64,000 nt of DNA from contig NZ_AP023239.1 of the NCBI RefSeq assembly GCF_013393385.1, forward strand, positions 434,001 through 498,000. Direction: 5' to 3'. The notes below the pieces were generated by a model, which had not been told where the DNA came from, did no database searches, and saw only the letters and a program-made list of their open reading frames with translations. This stretch comes from Paenibacillus sp. URB8-2. Lineage in GTDB: Bacteria > Bacillota > Bacilli > Paenibacillales > Paenibacillaceae. This document shows positions 27,369 through 35,444 of the stretch, one piece after another. Numbering within the stretch: the first letter of the stretch is position 1; every line of letters begins with the position of its first letter. The position numbers and the translations under genes are program-made.

Positions 27369-27546
27369 TCGGATCGCTTCCTTTCACGGCATAAAATTTT
27401 TATGGGATGAAGGTTATAGGGCATGAATGAATAAGGGACATAAGTAAGTATGAATGCGGCCTTTTACAGATAACCGCAGCGTGTATATATAATTTTCAAT
27501 ATCAAAAATTGATATATTTAAGCGCATGGAAGGGCCCGGACCGGGC
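27369..27546 (-). promoter_or_regulatory. nrdA upstream region with an AT-rich palindrome
   Basis: The palindrome ATATCAA-AAA-TTGATAT lies at 27499-27515, about 130 bp before nrdA, next to gtgtatatata (27481-27490). Part of this resembles an NrdR-type half-site, but I cannot delimit a pair of NrdR boxes. A GC-rich hairpin (gggcccggaccgggcc) follows at about 27532. Confidence 0.35.
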
Positions 27547-27760
27547 CTATAAACCGGAATTCCTCCCGTTTATAAGCCCTTGAACGAGCATTGCACTGAG
27601 TTGAACGGGAAATCCTCCATCATAATTTGCCGTTTCCGTCCAAATGGGGAGAAAACGGGCAAATAAGCTGGAGAATTTCCGTCTAAATAACTCAAAGGCA
27701 TCTATATGATAAAAATAATCGGGAGAAATTCCCGCATATCTACTGTAGAAGGGTTCGAGC
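27547..27760. repeat. Intergenic stretch with degenerate gggaaattcccg-type motifs
   Basis: No gene is seen. Degenerate inverted motifs recur: aacgggaaatcctcc, gccgtttccgtccaaat, ggagaatttccgtc and cgggagaaattcccg. It resembles a dispersed repeat family but differs from the tgcag palindromes elsewhere in the window. Confidence 0.4.
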
Positions 27761-27789
27761 AAGAGAAGGGCCCGAGCAAGGTCAAAAAG

Positions 27790-27866
27790 GGTCCAAGCAG
27801 GGTCCAAGCAGGGTCCAATCAAGGTCCAAGCAGGGTCCAATCAAGGTCCAAGCAAGGTCCAAGCAA
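27790..27866. repeat. Seven tandem copies of an 11-bp repeat
   Basis: Units of GGTCCAAGCAG or the variant GGTCCAATCAA follow head to tail without spacers, preceded by partial copies from about 27770. The unit length is not a multiple of three, and no gene spans the array. It sits between the class III and class I reductase genes. Confidence 0.85.
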
Positions 27867-27977
27867 ACAGGGATCTGGCTCAATTTGTGCCTCAGCCCAT
27901 TCGTTTATCCCGGTTCAACTTCCGCCGCCAACCCGCCGCGAGTTCTCGCAATCGCATGGCCGCTTCCGAGGCCCGGC

Positions 27978-28493
27978 TTACAGCATTACCGGCTGCCACA
28001 GCACGGCCTCCGCGCCGGCAAGGCTGGCCTGAATATCGATAATCCGCTGGTTGGAGCTGCCTCGGAACCGGAGGGTGGTGTCCTTCAGGGCTTCCTCGAA
28101 TCGCCCGTCAATCAGCACCTGGCACAGCGACAGCAGCTTCCATTCGGGTGATCCCGGCATGGCCGCCAGCTCTTCGTAAGTGTAGCCGGTGTAGATCCAG
28201 ACCGGGAACTCCGGCAGTGTTCCGCGCACCTCGCCAATGAATTCCGCAACTTCCTCCGCGGAGAAAAAAGGGTCGCCGCCCGCCAGCGTCAGACCGCTCA
28301 GCAGCGGGTTGGCCGCCATGTCGCCGATGATCTGCCGCCTGCGTCCCGGTGTGAAAGGTTCGCCATACCCGAAATTCCAGGTTTCGGGATTGAAGCAGCC
28401 GGGGCAGCGGTGACGGCAGCCGCTGACGAAGACAACTGCCCGCAGACCGTCGCCTTCGTTAATGGACTCCGGGTAGTAGCCGCAAATATTCAT
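27978..28493 (-). CDS. nrdG: Anaerobic ribonucleotide reductase-activating protein
   Basis: This radical-SAM enzyme installs the glycyl radical on NrdD. The cluster motif is SGCRHRCPGC (C26-x3-C30-x2-C33), within a 171-residue protein, the usual size. The SAM-binding block LTLAGGDPFF follows. It starts inside the stop of nrdD (ATGA), so the pair is translationally coupled. It needs anoxic conditions, and its expression should follow the riboswitch upstream of nrdD. Confidence 0.95.
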   Translation of the reverse strand: MNICGYYPESINEGDGLRAVVFVSGCRHRCPGCFNPETWNFGYGEPFTPGRRRQIIGDMAANPLLSGLTLAGGDPFFSAEEVAEFIGEVRGTLPEFPVWIYTGYTYEELAAMPGSPEWKLLSLCQVLIDGRFEEALKDTTLRFRGSSNQRIIDIQASLAGAEAVLWQPVML

Positions 28494-30475
28494 AGATGCT
28501 TGACCCGGTCCCTGACCTCGGCCTGCTTGGCCGCGTTGAAGCGGGTCTGGTAATCCCCGGTCAGGTAGCCCGTAACCCGGCGCAGACGGCGGATATGCAC
28601 CCGCTCTTCATGCGCGCCGCAGGAAGGGCAGTTCGTGCCGATCACGCCCTCGTAGCCGCAGCCGGAGCAGCGGTCGACGGGATGGTTGATGCTGAAATAG
28701 CTGATATTTTGCTCCAGGGCGTAACGGATGATTTGGACAAAAGCCGCCGGGTTGCTGCGCGCATTGCCGTCCAGCTCGACGTAGGAGATCGCGCCGGCAT
28801 TGCAGTGATCATGGAACGCTGCTTCCAGTTTGATCTTGTTTGCCGCGCCCGTTGGATAATAGACCGGAACATGGAACGAGTTCGTATAATACTCGCGGTC
28901 GGTAACGCCTTCGATTGCGCCGAATTCCTTGCGGTCGATCTTGGTGAACTTACCGGACAGTCCTTCCGCCGGAGTGGCGAACAGGGTAATGTTCAGGTCC
29001 AGCTCGTCGCTCTTGCGGTCGCAGAATTCGCGCATATGCCGCACGATGGCGAGCGCCTTGTCATACACCTCGGCATCCTCGGCGTGATGCTTGCCGTACA
29101 TCGCCTTCATGCATTCGGCCATGCCGATGAAGCCGAGCGACAGGCTGCCGTGCTTCAGCAGTTCGCTCACCTGGTCCTCGGGCTCTAGCAGTTCCCCGCC
29201 TTCCCATACCCCTTCGCGCATCATGAAGTCAGACGCTTTGGCCTTTTGCGCCGCCTGGATGCGGAAGCGGTGGAGAAGACCCTCCAGGGCGATTTCCATA
29301 TAATGATCCAGATCATCGTAAAAGCCTTCCTCATCCGCCGCTTGCCGCAGACCCGTTGCGGTTCCGTATTGGATGCCAAGCCGGACAAGGTTCAATGTAT
29401 TGAAAGACAGATTGCCTTTGCCGGAGCAGTAATTGCGTCCGAAGCGGTCGCCGAGCACCCGGGTGCGGCAGCCCATCGTCGCGAATTCGGTATCCGGGTT
29501 TGCCGGATCGTAATACATCAGATTCAGCGGGGCGTCCAGATTCGCAAAATTCGGGTACAGCCGCCGCGCCGAGCATTCCGCTGCCTTCAGGAACAGCGCG
29601 TAGTTGGGTTCGCCCGGCTGCTGGTTCACGCCTTTTTTACATTTAAAGATCTGAATTGGGAACACCGGCGTTTCCCCGCTGCCCAGACCATTCATCGTAG
29701 CCGTCAGCAGGGAGTCGATTACAAGCTGTCCCTCGGGCGAGGTGCAGGTGCCGTAATTGATGCTGGTAAAAGGAATTTGTCCCCCCGCTCTGGAGGACAT
29801 CGTGTTCAGGTTATGTATCAGACTCTCGGATGCTTGAAGCGTTTCGCTCTGCGTCTCCTTCAGCGCGTAGCGGAAGGCCTTCGGATAACGTTCCTTCAGA
29901 TCGGTCCGGCTCATTGTGATTTCCCCGAGGTCCTCGCCGGCTTGTCCTTCTTCAAAATAATCCAGGCCCTTGCGGAACAGCTTGGCGAAAGACTTGGCCA
30001 CATAAGGGGCGAGATCATGATCGAGCTTACTTCCCGATACGCCGCCGTATTGGGCGTTTTGTTGGGATTGAAAAATAATCGCCGTAAGCGCCATGGCCGT
30101 CATAATGGAGTTCGGAGGCCGCACACTACCGTTGCCGGTGTTGAAGCCCTGCCGGAGCAGTTTGTCAAACGGGATGAAAATGCAGTTCGTCGTTCCGATG
30201 GCGTATTGGTCCAGATCATGCACGTATACGACGTTTTCCTTGATCGCCTGCATAAGCTGGGGCGGCATCGTGAAGCTGCGGGCATACCATTTGGAATACT
30301 CGCTGCCGAATTTGCTCATCTTGCCGGAGAAGCTTTCCCCGTTCAGATTGGCATTCTCCCTCAGCAGATCCATGTCCCGGCTGTCGATAATATCGCGCCC
30401 CAGACCGATAACTTCCTCCAACAGAACTTCGTTTGCGCTTTGGCCGCTTGTTTGCCGTTTCTCCAGCAGCGTCAT
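28490..30475 (-). CDS. nrdD: Anaerobic (class III) ribonucleoside-triphosphate reductase
   Basis: This glycyl-radical enzyme makes dNTPs without oxygen. Near the C-terminus a zinc site (CSGCGYEGVIGTNCPSCG) precedes the radical glycine in RRVTGYLTG (about residue 636 of 661). The core includes GFNTGNGSVRPPNSI and the active-site region TMGCRTRVLGDR. I chose the ATG at 30475, with ggag upstream; the ORF extends to 30553 into the leader terminator. From this start there is no N-terminal ATP cone, so dATP activity control seems absent, as in some short NrdD forms. Co-transcribed with nrdG. Confidence 0.94.
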   Translation of the reverse strand: MTLLEKRQTSGQSANEVLLEEVIGLGRDIIDSRDMDLLRENANLNGESFSGKMSKFGSEYSKWYARSFTMPPQLMQAIKENVVYVHDLDQYAIGTTNCIFIPFDKLLRQGFNTGNGSVRPPNSIMTAMALTAIIFQSQQNAQYGGVSGSKLDHDLAPYVAKSFAKLFRKGLDYFEEGQAGEDLGEITMSRTDLKERYPKAFRYALKETQSETLQASESLIHNLNTMSSRAGGQIPFTSINYGTCTSPEGQLVIDSLLTATMNGLGSGETPVFPIQIFKCKKGVNQQPGEPNYALFLKAAECSARRLYPNFANLDAPLNLMYYDPANPDTEFATMGCRTRVLGDRFGRNYCSGKGNLSFNTLNLVRLGIQYGTATGLRQAADEEGFYDDLDHYMEIALEGLLHRFRIQAAQKAKASDFMMREGVWEGGELLEPEDQVSELLKHGSLSLGFIGMAECMKAMYGKHHAEDAEVYDKALAIVRHMREFCDRKSDELDLNITLFATPAEGLSGKFTKIDRKEFGAIEGVTDREYYTNSFHVPVYYPTGAANKIKLEAAFHDHCNAGAISYVELDGNARSNPAAFVQIIRYALEQNISYFSINHPVDRCSGCGYEGVIGTNCPSCGAHEERVHIRRLRRVTGYLTGDYQTRFNAAKQAEVRDRVKHL

Positions 30476-30551
30476 TGTGCAGCTCTCCTCTCCATAACGT
30501 CCCTGTCCTAAAACTCTGATTATCCTTGTGTTCAAAAAAAACTTGCATTCC

Positions 30552-30588
30552 AAAAAGGCATTTCCTGCCCAAGAACGCAGGAAATGCC
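30552..30588 (-). terminator. Leader terminator between the cobalamin riboswitch and nrdD
   Basis: On the minus strand ggcatttcctgc and gcaggaaatgcc form a stem followed by TTTTT. It lies 77 bp before the nrdD start and downstream of the riboswitch, so it is the likely switchable attenuator. Confidence 0.8.
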
Positions 30589-30692
30589 ACTATGCTCGCC
30601 AGGCCCGTATAACCAAGCCCGGTCAATATAAAAAACTACATAGCGGACACCCCTCCTGTTCCTCGCAGGCACTCTTATGAATGGTGTCGCTG

Positions 30693-30885
30693 GAAACAGG
30701 CAGGTCTCCTGGCTTCCGTCTGTTCTTCCGGCGCCTTCCCGGGAGCGGATTCCTTGCGCTCTCAGTGGCCTTGTGCCGGAAGATGCCGCCCGCGTCCTCG
30801 CCTGAGGCGGGGCATCCGGTTACAGTGGCGGGACCGCAGCGGATTCGCACCGCGCTTCCCTATTAAGCTATGACTTCTCGTTAGA
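30693..30885 (-). promoter_or_regulatory. Cobalamin riboswitch controlling nrdDG
   Basis: On the minus strand all conserved blocks of the AdoCbl aptamer appear in order: AATAGGGAA, GGTGCGAATCC, GCGGTCCCGCCACTGT (B12 box complement region), GCCACTGAGAGCGC, GGGAAGGC and finally AAGCCAGGAGACCTGCCTG. The terminator before nrdD completes the switch. High cobalamin should lower nrdDG expression. This normally goes with a B12-dependent class II reductase elsewhere in the genome; that gene is not in the window. Confidence 0.95.
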
Positions 30886-30976
30886 GAGTCAAGCACCTGA
30901 TTCCACTATATTTTGTTGTCGTTTATTTAAGATAACCCAATATGTTGTATCTGTAAACATATTTTTTGAGTTTTTG

Positions 30977-31030
30977 ATATCCACAGAACATCCACAAACC
31001 GTCCACAGGTAATCCACAAATTCATCCACA
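30977..31030. promoter_or_regulatory. Row of five DnaA-box-like repeats at 11-bp spacing
   Basis: TCCACA cores begin at 30980, 30991, 31002, 31013 and 31025, i.e. 11, 11, 11 and 12 bp apart. The flanks give ATATCCACA, TAATCCACA and TCATCCACA, each one mismatch from the DnaA box TTATCCACA; the other two are weaker. It is located just upstream of the riboswitch leader of nrdDG. DnaA control of reductase genes is known in E. coli and Bacillus. Confidence 0.6.
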
Positions 31031-31239
31031 AACTGACCCTTCAAGAGTCACAAACGAGAGGGGATATGGCATCGTTTGAATCCGGATTTGCTGTGAGGTG
31101 CCACAAACAAAACCTGATAGGCCCTCCGGCTATGAACGAATGAGAGGACGATTTGTAGCCCGGCTCTCCAGTTGCTACAATATAGGAAAGCTGTATAGGG
31201 ATGTTTCCGCAATGCAGCATGGAGAGGGAGGTTATTCAA

Positions 31240-31548
31240 ATGACTATCGCCGAAATCACCGTAATTCCGATCGGAACCGGCAGCACCAGTCTCAGCAGTT
31301 ATGTCGCCGGGATGCAGCGCGCGCTGGAGAGCGTGGAGGGCATAACCTTTGAGCTTACATCCATGGGCACTATTATTGAAGGCCCGCTGCCGCGCATTCT
31401 GGCTGCGGTCGAAGTCCTGCACGAAACGCCGTTCGCGGCCGGCGCCCAGCGCGTGTCCACTGCGCTCAAAATCGACGACCGGCGCGACAAAGAGGCCAGC
31501 AGTAAGCAGAAGCTGGAGTCGGTGGAGCGCAAGCTGCACGAAGAGTAG
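31240..31548 (+). CDS. MTH1187-family thiamine-binding protein (YqgV-like)
   Basis: The 102-residue protein has the family hallmarks AEITVIPIGTGSTSLSSYVA, TFELTSMGTIIEG and ALKIDDRRDK. These ferredoxin-fold proteins bind thiamine or related pyrimidines in the cytoplasm; their exact role is unsettled. I chose the ATG at 31240 with gggagg nine bases upstream; the ORF also has an upstream ATG at 31201 without a site. It is divergent from nrdDG, sharing the DnaA-box-like region. Confidence 0.85.
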   Translation: MTIAEITVIPIGTGSTSLSSYVAGMQRALESVEGITFELTSMGTIIEGPLPRILAAVEVLHETPFAAGAQRVSTALKIDDRRDKEASSKQKLESVERKLHEE

Positions 31549-31738
31549 GAGCAGACGGACTGCCGGGGCGGCATGATTGCCGCTCTGGGCAGAGGCAGAT
31601 TGGGCGGCAGGGACAGCAACATACGGTTTGAGCCGAACGGAGTGTGCAGCGGCGAACCGCTTTCCCGCCCGGTTTGTTAGGGGTATCCTCCCAAAGCAAT
31701 GGCGACAATTTCTTGCAACAAACCGGTCTAAAAAAGAG

Positions 31739-31766
31739 TTGCTTTTTTCACCAAACGAGGTATAAT
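31739..31766 (+). promoter_or_regulatory. Promoter of the tRNA-Thr gene
   Basis: TTGCTT and TATAAT are separated by 16 bp and lie 32 bp before the tRNA, a good SigA-type promoter. Confidence 0.7.
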
Positions 31767-31797
31767 AGTTTCTGTTGTGACGGAAAATTAAGTATAT

Positions 31798-31869
31798 GCT
31801 GGTGTAGCTCAGGGGTAGAGCAACGCACTCGTAATGCGTAGGCCGGGGGTTCAATTCCCTTCACCAGCA
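31798..31869 (+). tRNA. tRNA-Thr (anticodon CGT)
   Basis: The 72-nt cloverleaf has acceptor arms GCTGGTG/CACCAGC, D-arm GCTC..GAGC, anticodon stem ACGCA/TGCGT with loop CTCGTAA, and T-arm GGGGG-TTCAATT-CCCTT. The CCA end is not encoded (TCC follows discriminator A). A terminator follows 18 bp later, so it is a single-gene unit. Confidence 0.95.
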
Positions 31870-31887
31870 TCCTAAAAAGCTTGATTT

Positions 31888-31926
31888 GACGCGGTTCTCG
31901 GGTGTACGGGGACCGCGTTATTTTTT
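31888..31926 (+). terminator. Terminator after tRNA-Thr
   Basis: Arms gacgcggt and accgcgtt with a T6 run. It lies between the tRNA and the convergent kimA gene. Confidence 0.75.
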
Positions 31927-31971
31927 GTTGTAAAAGGATACTCTTTTTCGCATTGAGTCTGTTCTTTAAGC

Positions 31972-33807
31972 TTACTTCTTTAAATGATACGGCACCGTCG
32001 TTACGACCACATTTCTCCGGTACAACAGGTGGGTGCGAATGAGCAGACCGGATTGATTGTGGAGGATGTTGTGCCAGCCCTTTTTCGGAATGAACTGCGG
32101 GATGATCACCGTAACCTGGTAATTCGACTCGCTTGCCTTATTCTGAACGGTGTCGATAAATTTAATCAGCGGTTGAATGATGCTCCGGTAGGGCGAGTAC
32201 AGGGTTACCAATCGGATATCGGGCTGCCACTTGGCCCATTTTTCTTCAAATTCGGCTTCTTCCTCCCGCTCAAAAGGAACATTGACGGCAATGATCTGGT
32301 GCGCCGAAAGTGTTTTGGCATAGTTCAGCGATTTCTCCACGACATGCGTAATGCCGGCCACAGGCAGAATGATGACATTTCCTTCGATCGGCACGGACGG
32401 CTCGCAGGTAGTGAGCCTCAGCTGGTCCGCTGCGGCTTCATAATGCTTCCGAATCCTGTAGAAGAGGTAGACGATCAGCGGCAGAAACACAAGTACTGTC
32501 CATACCTGGGTAAATTTGGTAAGTAAGAACATCAGGGTAACGACGAAGCTGATTGCGGCGCCGGTTGCGTTAATGAGGAGCTTCGTCAGCCATCCGGCCG
32601 GCTTTTCCCGCAGCCACTTGACGATCATCCCCGACTGGGAAAGAGTAAACGGGATAAATACGCCGACGGCATACAGGGGAATGAGCTGTTCGGTCTGTCC
32701 TTCAAATACAAGGATCAGCAGGATGGACAAAATCCCCAGAATAATGATTCCGTTGGAGTACCCGAGCCGGTCTCCCCGAACCGTGAACATTCTTGGAATG
32801 AACTTGTCTTTAGCGAGATTGACCGCAAGCAGCGGAAATGCCGAGTATCCGGTATTGGCGGCCAGAATCAAGATGAGCGCGGTTGTCACCTGGATAAAAA
32901 AGTACATAAAGCTCCGTCCGAACGTCAACTCGGCGATTTGGGAGACTACCGTAACTTCTTCATTTGGACTGAGCCCGTAATAATAAGCCAAAACAACAAT
33001 TCCCGAAAACAGCAAAGCCAGCAGCAGCCCCATTGCGGCCAGCGTTTTGGCGGCGTTGCTCGGAGCGGGATCTTTAAAGTTGGGTATGGCGTTCGAAATG
33101 GCCTCTACACCGGTCAAAGCCGAGCTTCCGGAAGCAAAAGCCCTTAATAGCAGGAATAAGCTGATTCCGGCCACCGGAGTGCCGATCGGCGTATGCAGGG
33201 CCGGAGAGACTTGACCGGTCACGATGTCATACAAGCCTACCCCGATGAGAATAAACAAGGCCAACACGAATAAATAAACGGGATAGGCCAATATCGAGGC
33301 CGATTCCGTTACGCCCCTTAAATTCAGGGTTGTAATGATCAATACAAACCCGATTGCAATGATTACATTATAGTTATGCAGGTTGGGAAAAGCCGAGGTA
33401 ATGGCATCCGTGCCGGCGGATACACTTACGGCGACCGTCAGAATGTAATCCACCAATAACGATCCCCCGGCGAGCAGCCCCGGGTATTTCCCCAAATTGT
33501 TCTTGGATACGACATAGGCCCCTCCCCCGTGAGGATAGGCAAAAATAATCTGCCGATAAGACATAATGAGAGCGGTCAGCAAAATCAGGACGCCGACGGC
33601 TATGGGAATCGAATACCAATACGCTGCAGCGCCTACGGTGATGAGGACGATCAATATTTGCTCGGGACCATAGGCCACAGACGATAGCGCGTCTGAGGAA
33701 AGAATAGCCAGAGCTTTGGTTTTGCTCAGCTTTTGTTCCCCTAATTCTGTGGATTTCAGAGGTCGACCAATAAGAAATCTCTTTAAGTATGTTAGCAATG
33801 ACTTCAC
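31972..33807 (-). CDS. kimA: KimA-type potassium importer (APC superfamily)
   Basis: High-affinity K+/H+ symporter of the YdaO/KimA group. The N-terminal KRFLIGRPLKSTELGEQKL, SSDALSSVAYGPEQIL, YPHGGGAYVVSKNNLG and NAIPNFKDP blocks match Bacillus KimA closely from memory. About 12 membrane helices fill residues 45-460. The C-terminal cytoplasmic domain (about 465-611) has NVIILPVAGITHVVEKSLNYAK and ends VTTVPYHLKK. Length 611 against about 607. The GTG start at 33807 has only a weak site (gggcgg). In Bacillus this gene is controlled by a c-di-AMP riboswitch; I looked upstream and did not recognise one. Confidence 0.92.
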   Translation of the reverse strand: MKSLLTYLKRFLIGRPLKSTELGEQKLSKTKALAILSSDALSSVAYGPEQILIVLITVGAAAYWYSIPIAVGVLILLTALIMSYRQIIFAYPHGGGAYVVSKNNLGKYPGLLAGGSLLVDYILTVAVSVSAGTDAITSAFPNLHNYNVIIAIGFVLIITTLNLRGVTESASILAYPVYLFVLALFILIGVGLYDIVTGQVSPALHTPIGTPVAGISLFLLLRAFASGSSALTGVEAISNAIPNFKDPAPSNAAKTLAAMGLLLALLFSGIVVLAYYYGLSPNEEVTVVSQIAELTFGRSFMYFFIQVTTALILILAANTGYSAFPLLAVNLAKDKFIPRMFTVRGDRLGYSNGIIILGILSILLILVFEGQTEQLIPLYAVGVFIPFTLSQSGMIVKWLREKPAGWLTKLLINATGAAISFVVTLMFLLTKFTQVWTVLVFLPLIVYLFYRIRKHYEAAADQLRLTTCEPSVPIEGNVIILPVAGITHVVEKSLNYAKTLSAHQIIAVNVPFEREEEAEFEEKWAKWQPDIRLVTLYSPYRSIIQPLIKFIDTVQNKASESNYQVTVIIPQFIPKKGWHNILHNQSGLLIRTHLLYRRNVVVTTVPYHLKK

Positions 33808-33844
33808 CGCCCGTAATGATTTACTGGTAATTTACCCGCCTTAT

Positions 33845-33990
33845 GAAGAGATGATGCAACTCCTTTTAGTTTTAGATATCAAACTCTTCCCGGCCAGACG
33901 GCAGCGGCTCACCGAAGTCGACCAGAACGCCGATCTACAGCACGTCCTCAAAGATGCCGATGGCCGCGGCTCTGCCAATGCGGTTGCCTA
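33845..33990 (-). other. Possible degraded coding fragment upstream of kimA
   Basis: The minus strand reads GNRIGRAAAIGIFEDVL, an in-frame TAG, then IGVLVDFGEPLPSGREEF and DI before TAA. The amino-acid pattern looks like real protein, but I do not recognise the family, and the stop would kill it. Confidence 0.3.
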
Positions 33991-34002
33991 AGCTGCTGGG
34001 GT

Positions 34003-34461
34003 GGCCCGGCGGGGAATCCCGTGTACCCGCCCGATACATCGGTTGGAAACGGTTTATGGGGAGATTATTACGTCGGTCCAAACTTTGAAAAGTACTTTCT
34101 GGGCAAAACGGTTCCCAAAATCGATTATAACTGGATGAAGGGAACGCCGGTGGGCAATTACAGCATGTCCATCAAGTGGGCAGGATACCTCCGTGCCAGA
34201 TACACTGAAGATTATACGCTGTACACGAAAGCCTCGGACGGCGTAAAGCTGTATCTGGACAACAAACTCCTTCTGGATGACTGGACGGTGCACAGCACGC
34301 AGGAGCATTCCGTGACCATCCGTCTGGAGGCCTGAAAATATTATTTCATTGAGCTGCATTATTTCAACGGAGGCGATCCTGAGGCTGCCGTAAGCCTTTC
34401 GTGGTCCAGCTCCAGCCAGCCGAAGGAAGTCATTCCGCAGTCTCAATTGTATACAGGGTAG
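34003..34461 (+). pseudogene. PA14-domain protein fragment with an internal stop
   Basis: The frame reads GNPVYPPDTSVGNGLWGDYYVGP, then KWAGYLRARYTEDYTLYTKASDGVKLYLDN and WTVHSTQEHSV, a carbohydrate-binding PA14 domain. A TGA at 34333-34335 interrupts it where a glycine codon is expected. After the stop the same frame continues KYYFIELHYFNGGDPEAAV and SLSWSSSSQ to a TAG at 34461. No start or signal peptide is present. A larger secreted glycosidase-type gene has been lost here. Confidence 0.8.
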
Positions 34462-34465
34462 TCTT

Positions 34466-34489
34466 CAAGCCGCCAAAGGCGGTTTTTTA
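34466..34489 (+). terminator. Terminator after the PA14 fragment
   Basis: aagccgcc-aaa-ggcggtttttt hairpin, 5 bp past the last stop; the original terminator of the lost gene. Confidence 0.8.
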
Positions 34490-34595
34490 ATTTTGCAAAA
34501 AGATACATAGGCTCTCGGTAGCTGCCCAGTACCTATCTTAAGCGGCCTTAATACAATGATGTGATGTCGCACAAATCACAAGGAGGATGCTACGA

Positions 34596-34952
34596 ATGCT
34601 GAAGAAACGGCCTGCTGTAAAGAAGAGAACAACATCTACTAGACAGAGACATGTGCATGAATTTGAAGGCAGCACCAAGCTGGCGGAAGAAGGCGCAGAC
34701 CGGCACAATCACCGGTTTGCAGGCGTTACAGGACAAGCGATTCGGTCGGGAAGCAGTCATGTCCATGAAATTGATCTGGAAAAAACGGATTTTCTGGACC
34801 ATTTTCACAATCTGAAAAAGATCAGAACGGGACCGGCTATTCCGGTCGGAAACGGCAAACACGTACACTTTGTAACCGGCCGGACGACGTTGAACGATGG
34901 TCATACCCATCCATTTAATTTCGCGACCTTGATTGAATCGCCCCTTGTATAA
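34596..34952 (+). CDS. YmaF family protein
   Basis: The 118-residue, histidine-rich protein has repeated HVHEFEGSTKLAE, DRHNHRFAGVTGQAI, SHVHEIDLEKTDFLDHFH, HVHFVTGRTTLNDGHTH blocks, as in the YmaF family, whose role is unknown. The many HxH pairs suggest metal binding or a beta-helical repeat fold. The ATG at 34596 is 9 bp after aggagg, so it is preferred over 34587, which abuts the site. Confidence 0.82.
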   Translation: MLKKRPAVKKRTTSTRQRHVHEFEGSTKLAEEGADRHNHRFAGVTGQAIRSGSSHVHEIDLEKTDFLDHFHNLKKIRTGPAIPVGNGKHVHFVTGRTTLNDGHTHPFNFATLIESPLV

Positions 34953-34994
34953 ATGAACCTGTCTATGTAATAAGCAAAACGGATGTGGCCGGAG

Positions 34995-35038
34995 AGCGGC
35001 GGCGAGATGAAGCAAAAATGACATCGCCGCCGCTTTTT
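34995..35038 (+). terminator. Terminator after the ymaF-like gene
   Basis: Perfect arms agcggcggcga and tcgccgccgct followed by TTTTT. Confidence 0.85.
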
Positions 35039-35114
35039 CCATCCATTGTTGTATGCATACTTTAACGCTTGCCCATTATAAACTTCTTGTTATTACATCA
35101 ATGTATAACTGGCA

Positions 35115-35150
35115 AAATAAGAGCCTACTTTTGAAGTAGGCTCTTATTTT
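35115..35150. terminator. Bidirectional terminator at the end of the yjcZ-like gene
   Basis: aaataagagcctactt and aagtaggctcttattt form a near-perfect stem with A/T tails on both sides, 12 bp past the small minus-strand gene. Confidence 0.85.
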
Positions 35151-35161
35151 GAACGATTTGA

Positions 35162-35257
35162 CTAGAAAGTTTTAAGAACAATGACCAAGAGGATATAAAG
35201 CACCAAAATTACGGTTGTAGAAGTAAACATTTTTCCATAGCCTGCGCAGTCGCTCAT
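35162..35257 (-). CDS. YjcZ-type sporulation mini-protein (31 residues)
   Basis: The peptide has a short polar start (MSDCAGYGKMF) and one membrane segment, TVILVLYILLVIVLKTF. This matches the tiny YjcZ/YczN-type sporulation proteins of Bacillales, which have a glycine/tyrosine-rich start and one hydrophobic helix. A perfect aggaggta lies five bases before the ATG, and a terminator follows. It is smaller than common gene-finder cut-offs. A cysteine replaces the more usual glycine-rich run. Confidence 0.8.
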   Translation of the reverse strand: MSDCAGYGKMFTSTTVILVLYILLVIVLKTF

Positions 35258-35380
35258 TACTTTACCTCCTTTTGTTTTCTTAGACTAATGTATGCATCGT
35301 TTTGATTAGTGGTAGTGTTATCGCCTAACCAATGCTTGGATTTCTTTTCTTCACAGTTTTCCGGTCGAGCATTTTAGACA

Positions 35381-35418
35381 AACAGCCCGGCTCCCGCTAA
35401 AGCGGGAGCCGGGCTGTT
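35381..35418. terminator. Strong terminator downstream of the GH32 gene
   Basis: 18-bp perfect stem aacagcccggctcccgct/agcgggagccgggctgtt with a two-base loop region. Confidence 0.85.
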
Positions 35419-35444
35419 AGGGTGATGTCATAAGGAGAATACGG

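Noticed and set aside
27470..27520. NrdR box pair before nrdA
   Set aside because: Only one half-site-like gtgtatatata and an unrelated palindrome are present; not enough to call.
33808..34000. c-di-AMP (ydaO) riboswitch before kimA
   Set aside because: Expected from Bacillus, but I could not match the conserved aptamer blocks; the region reads partly as a decayed coding fragment.
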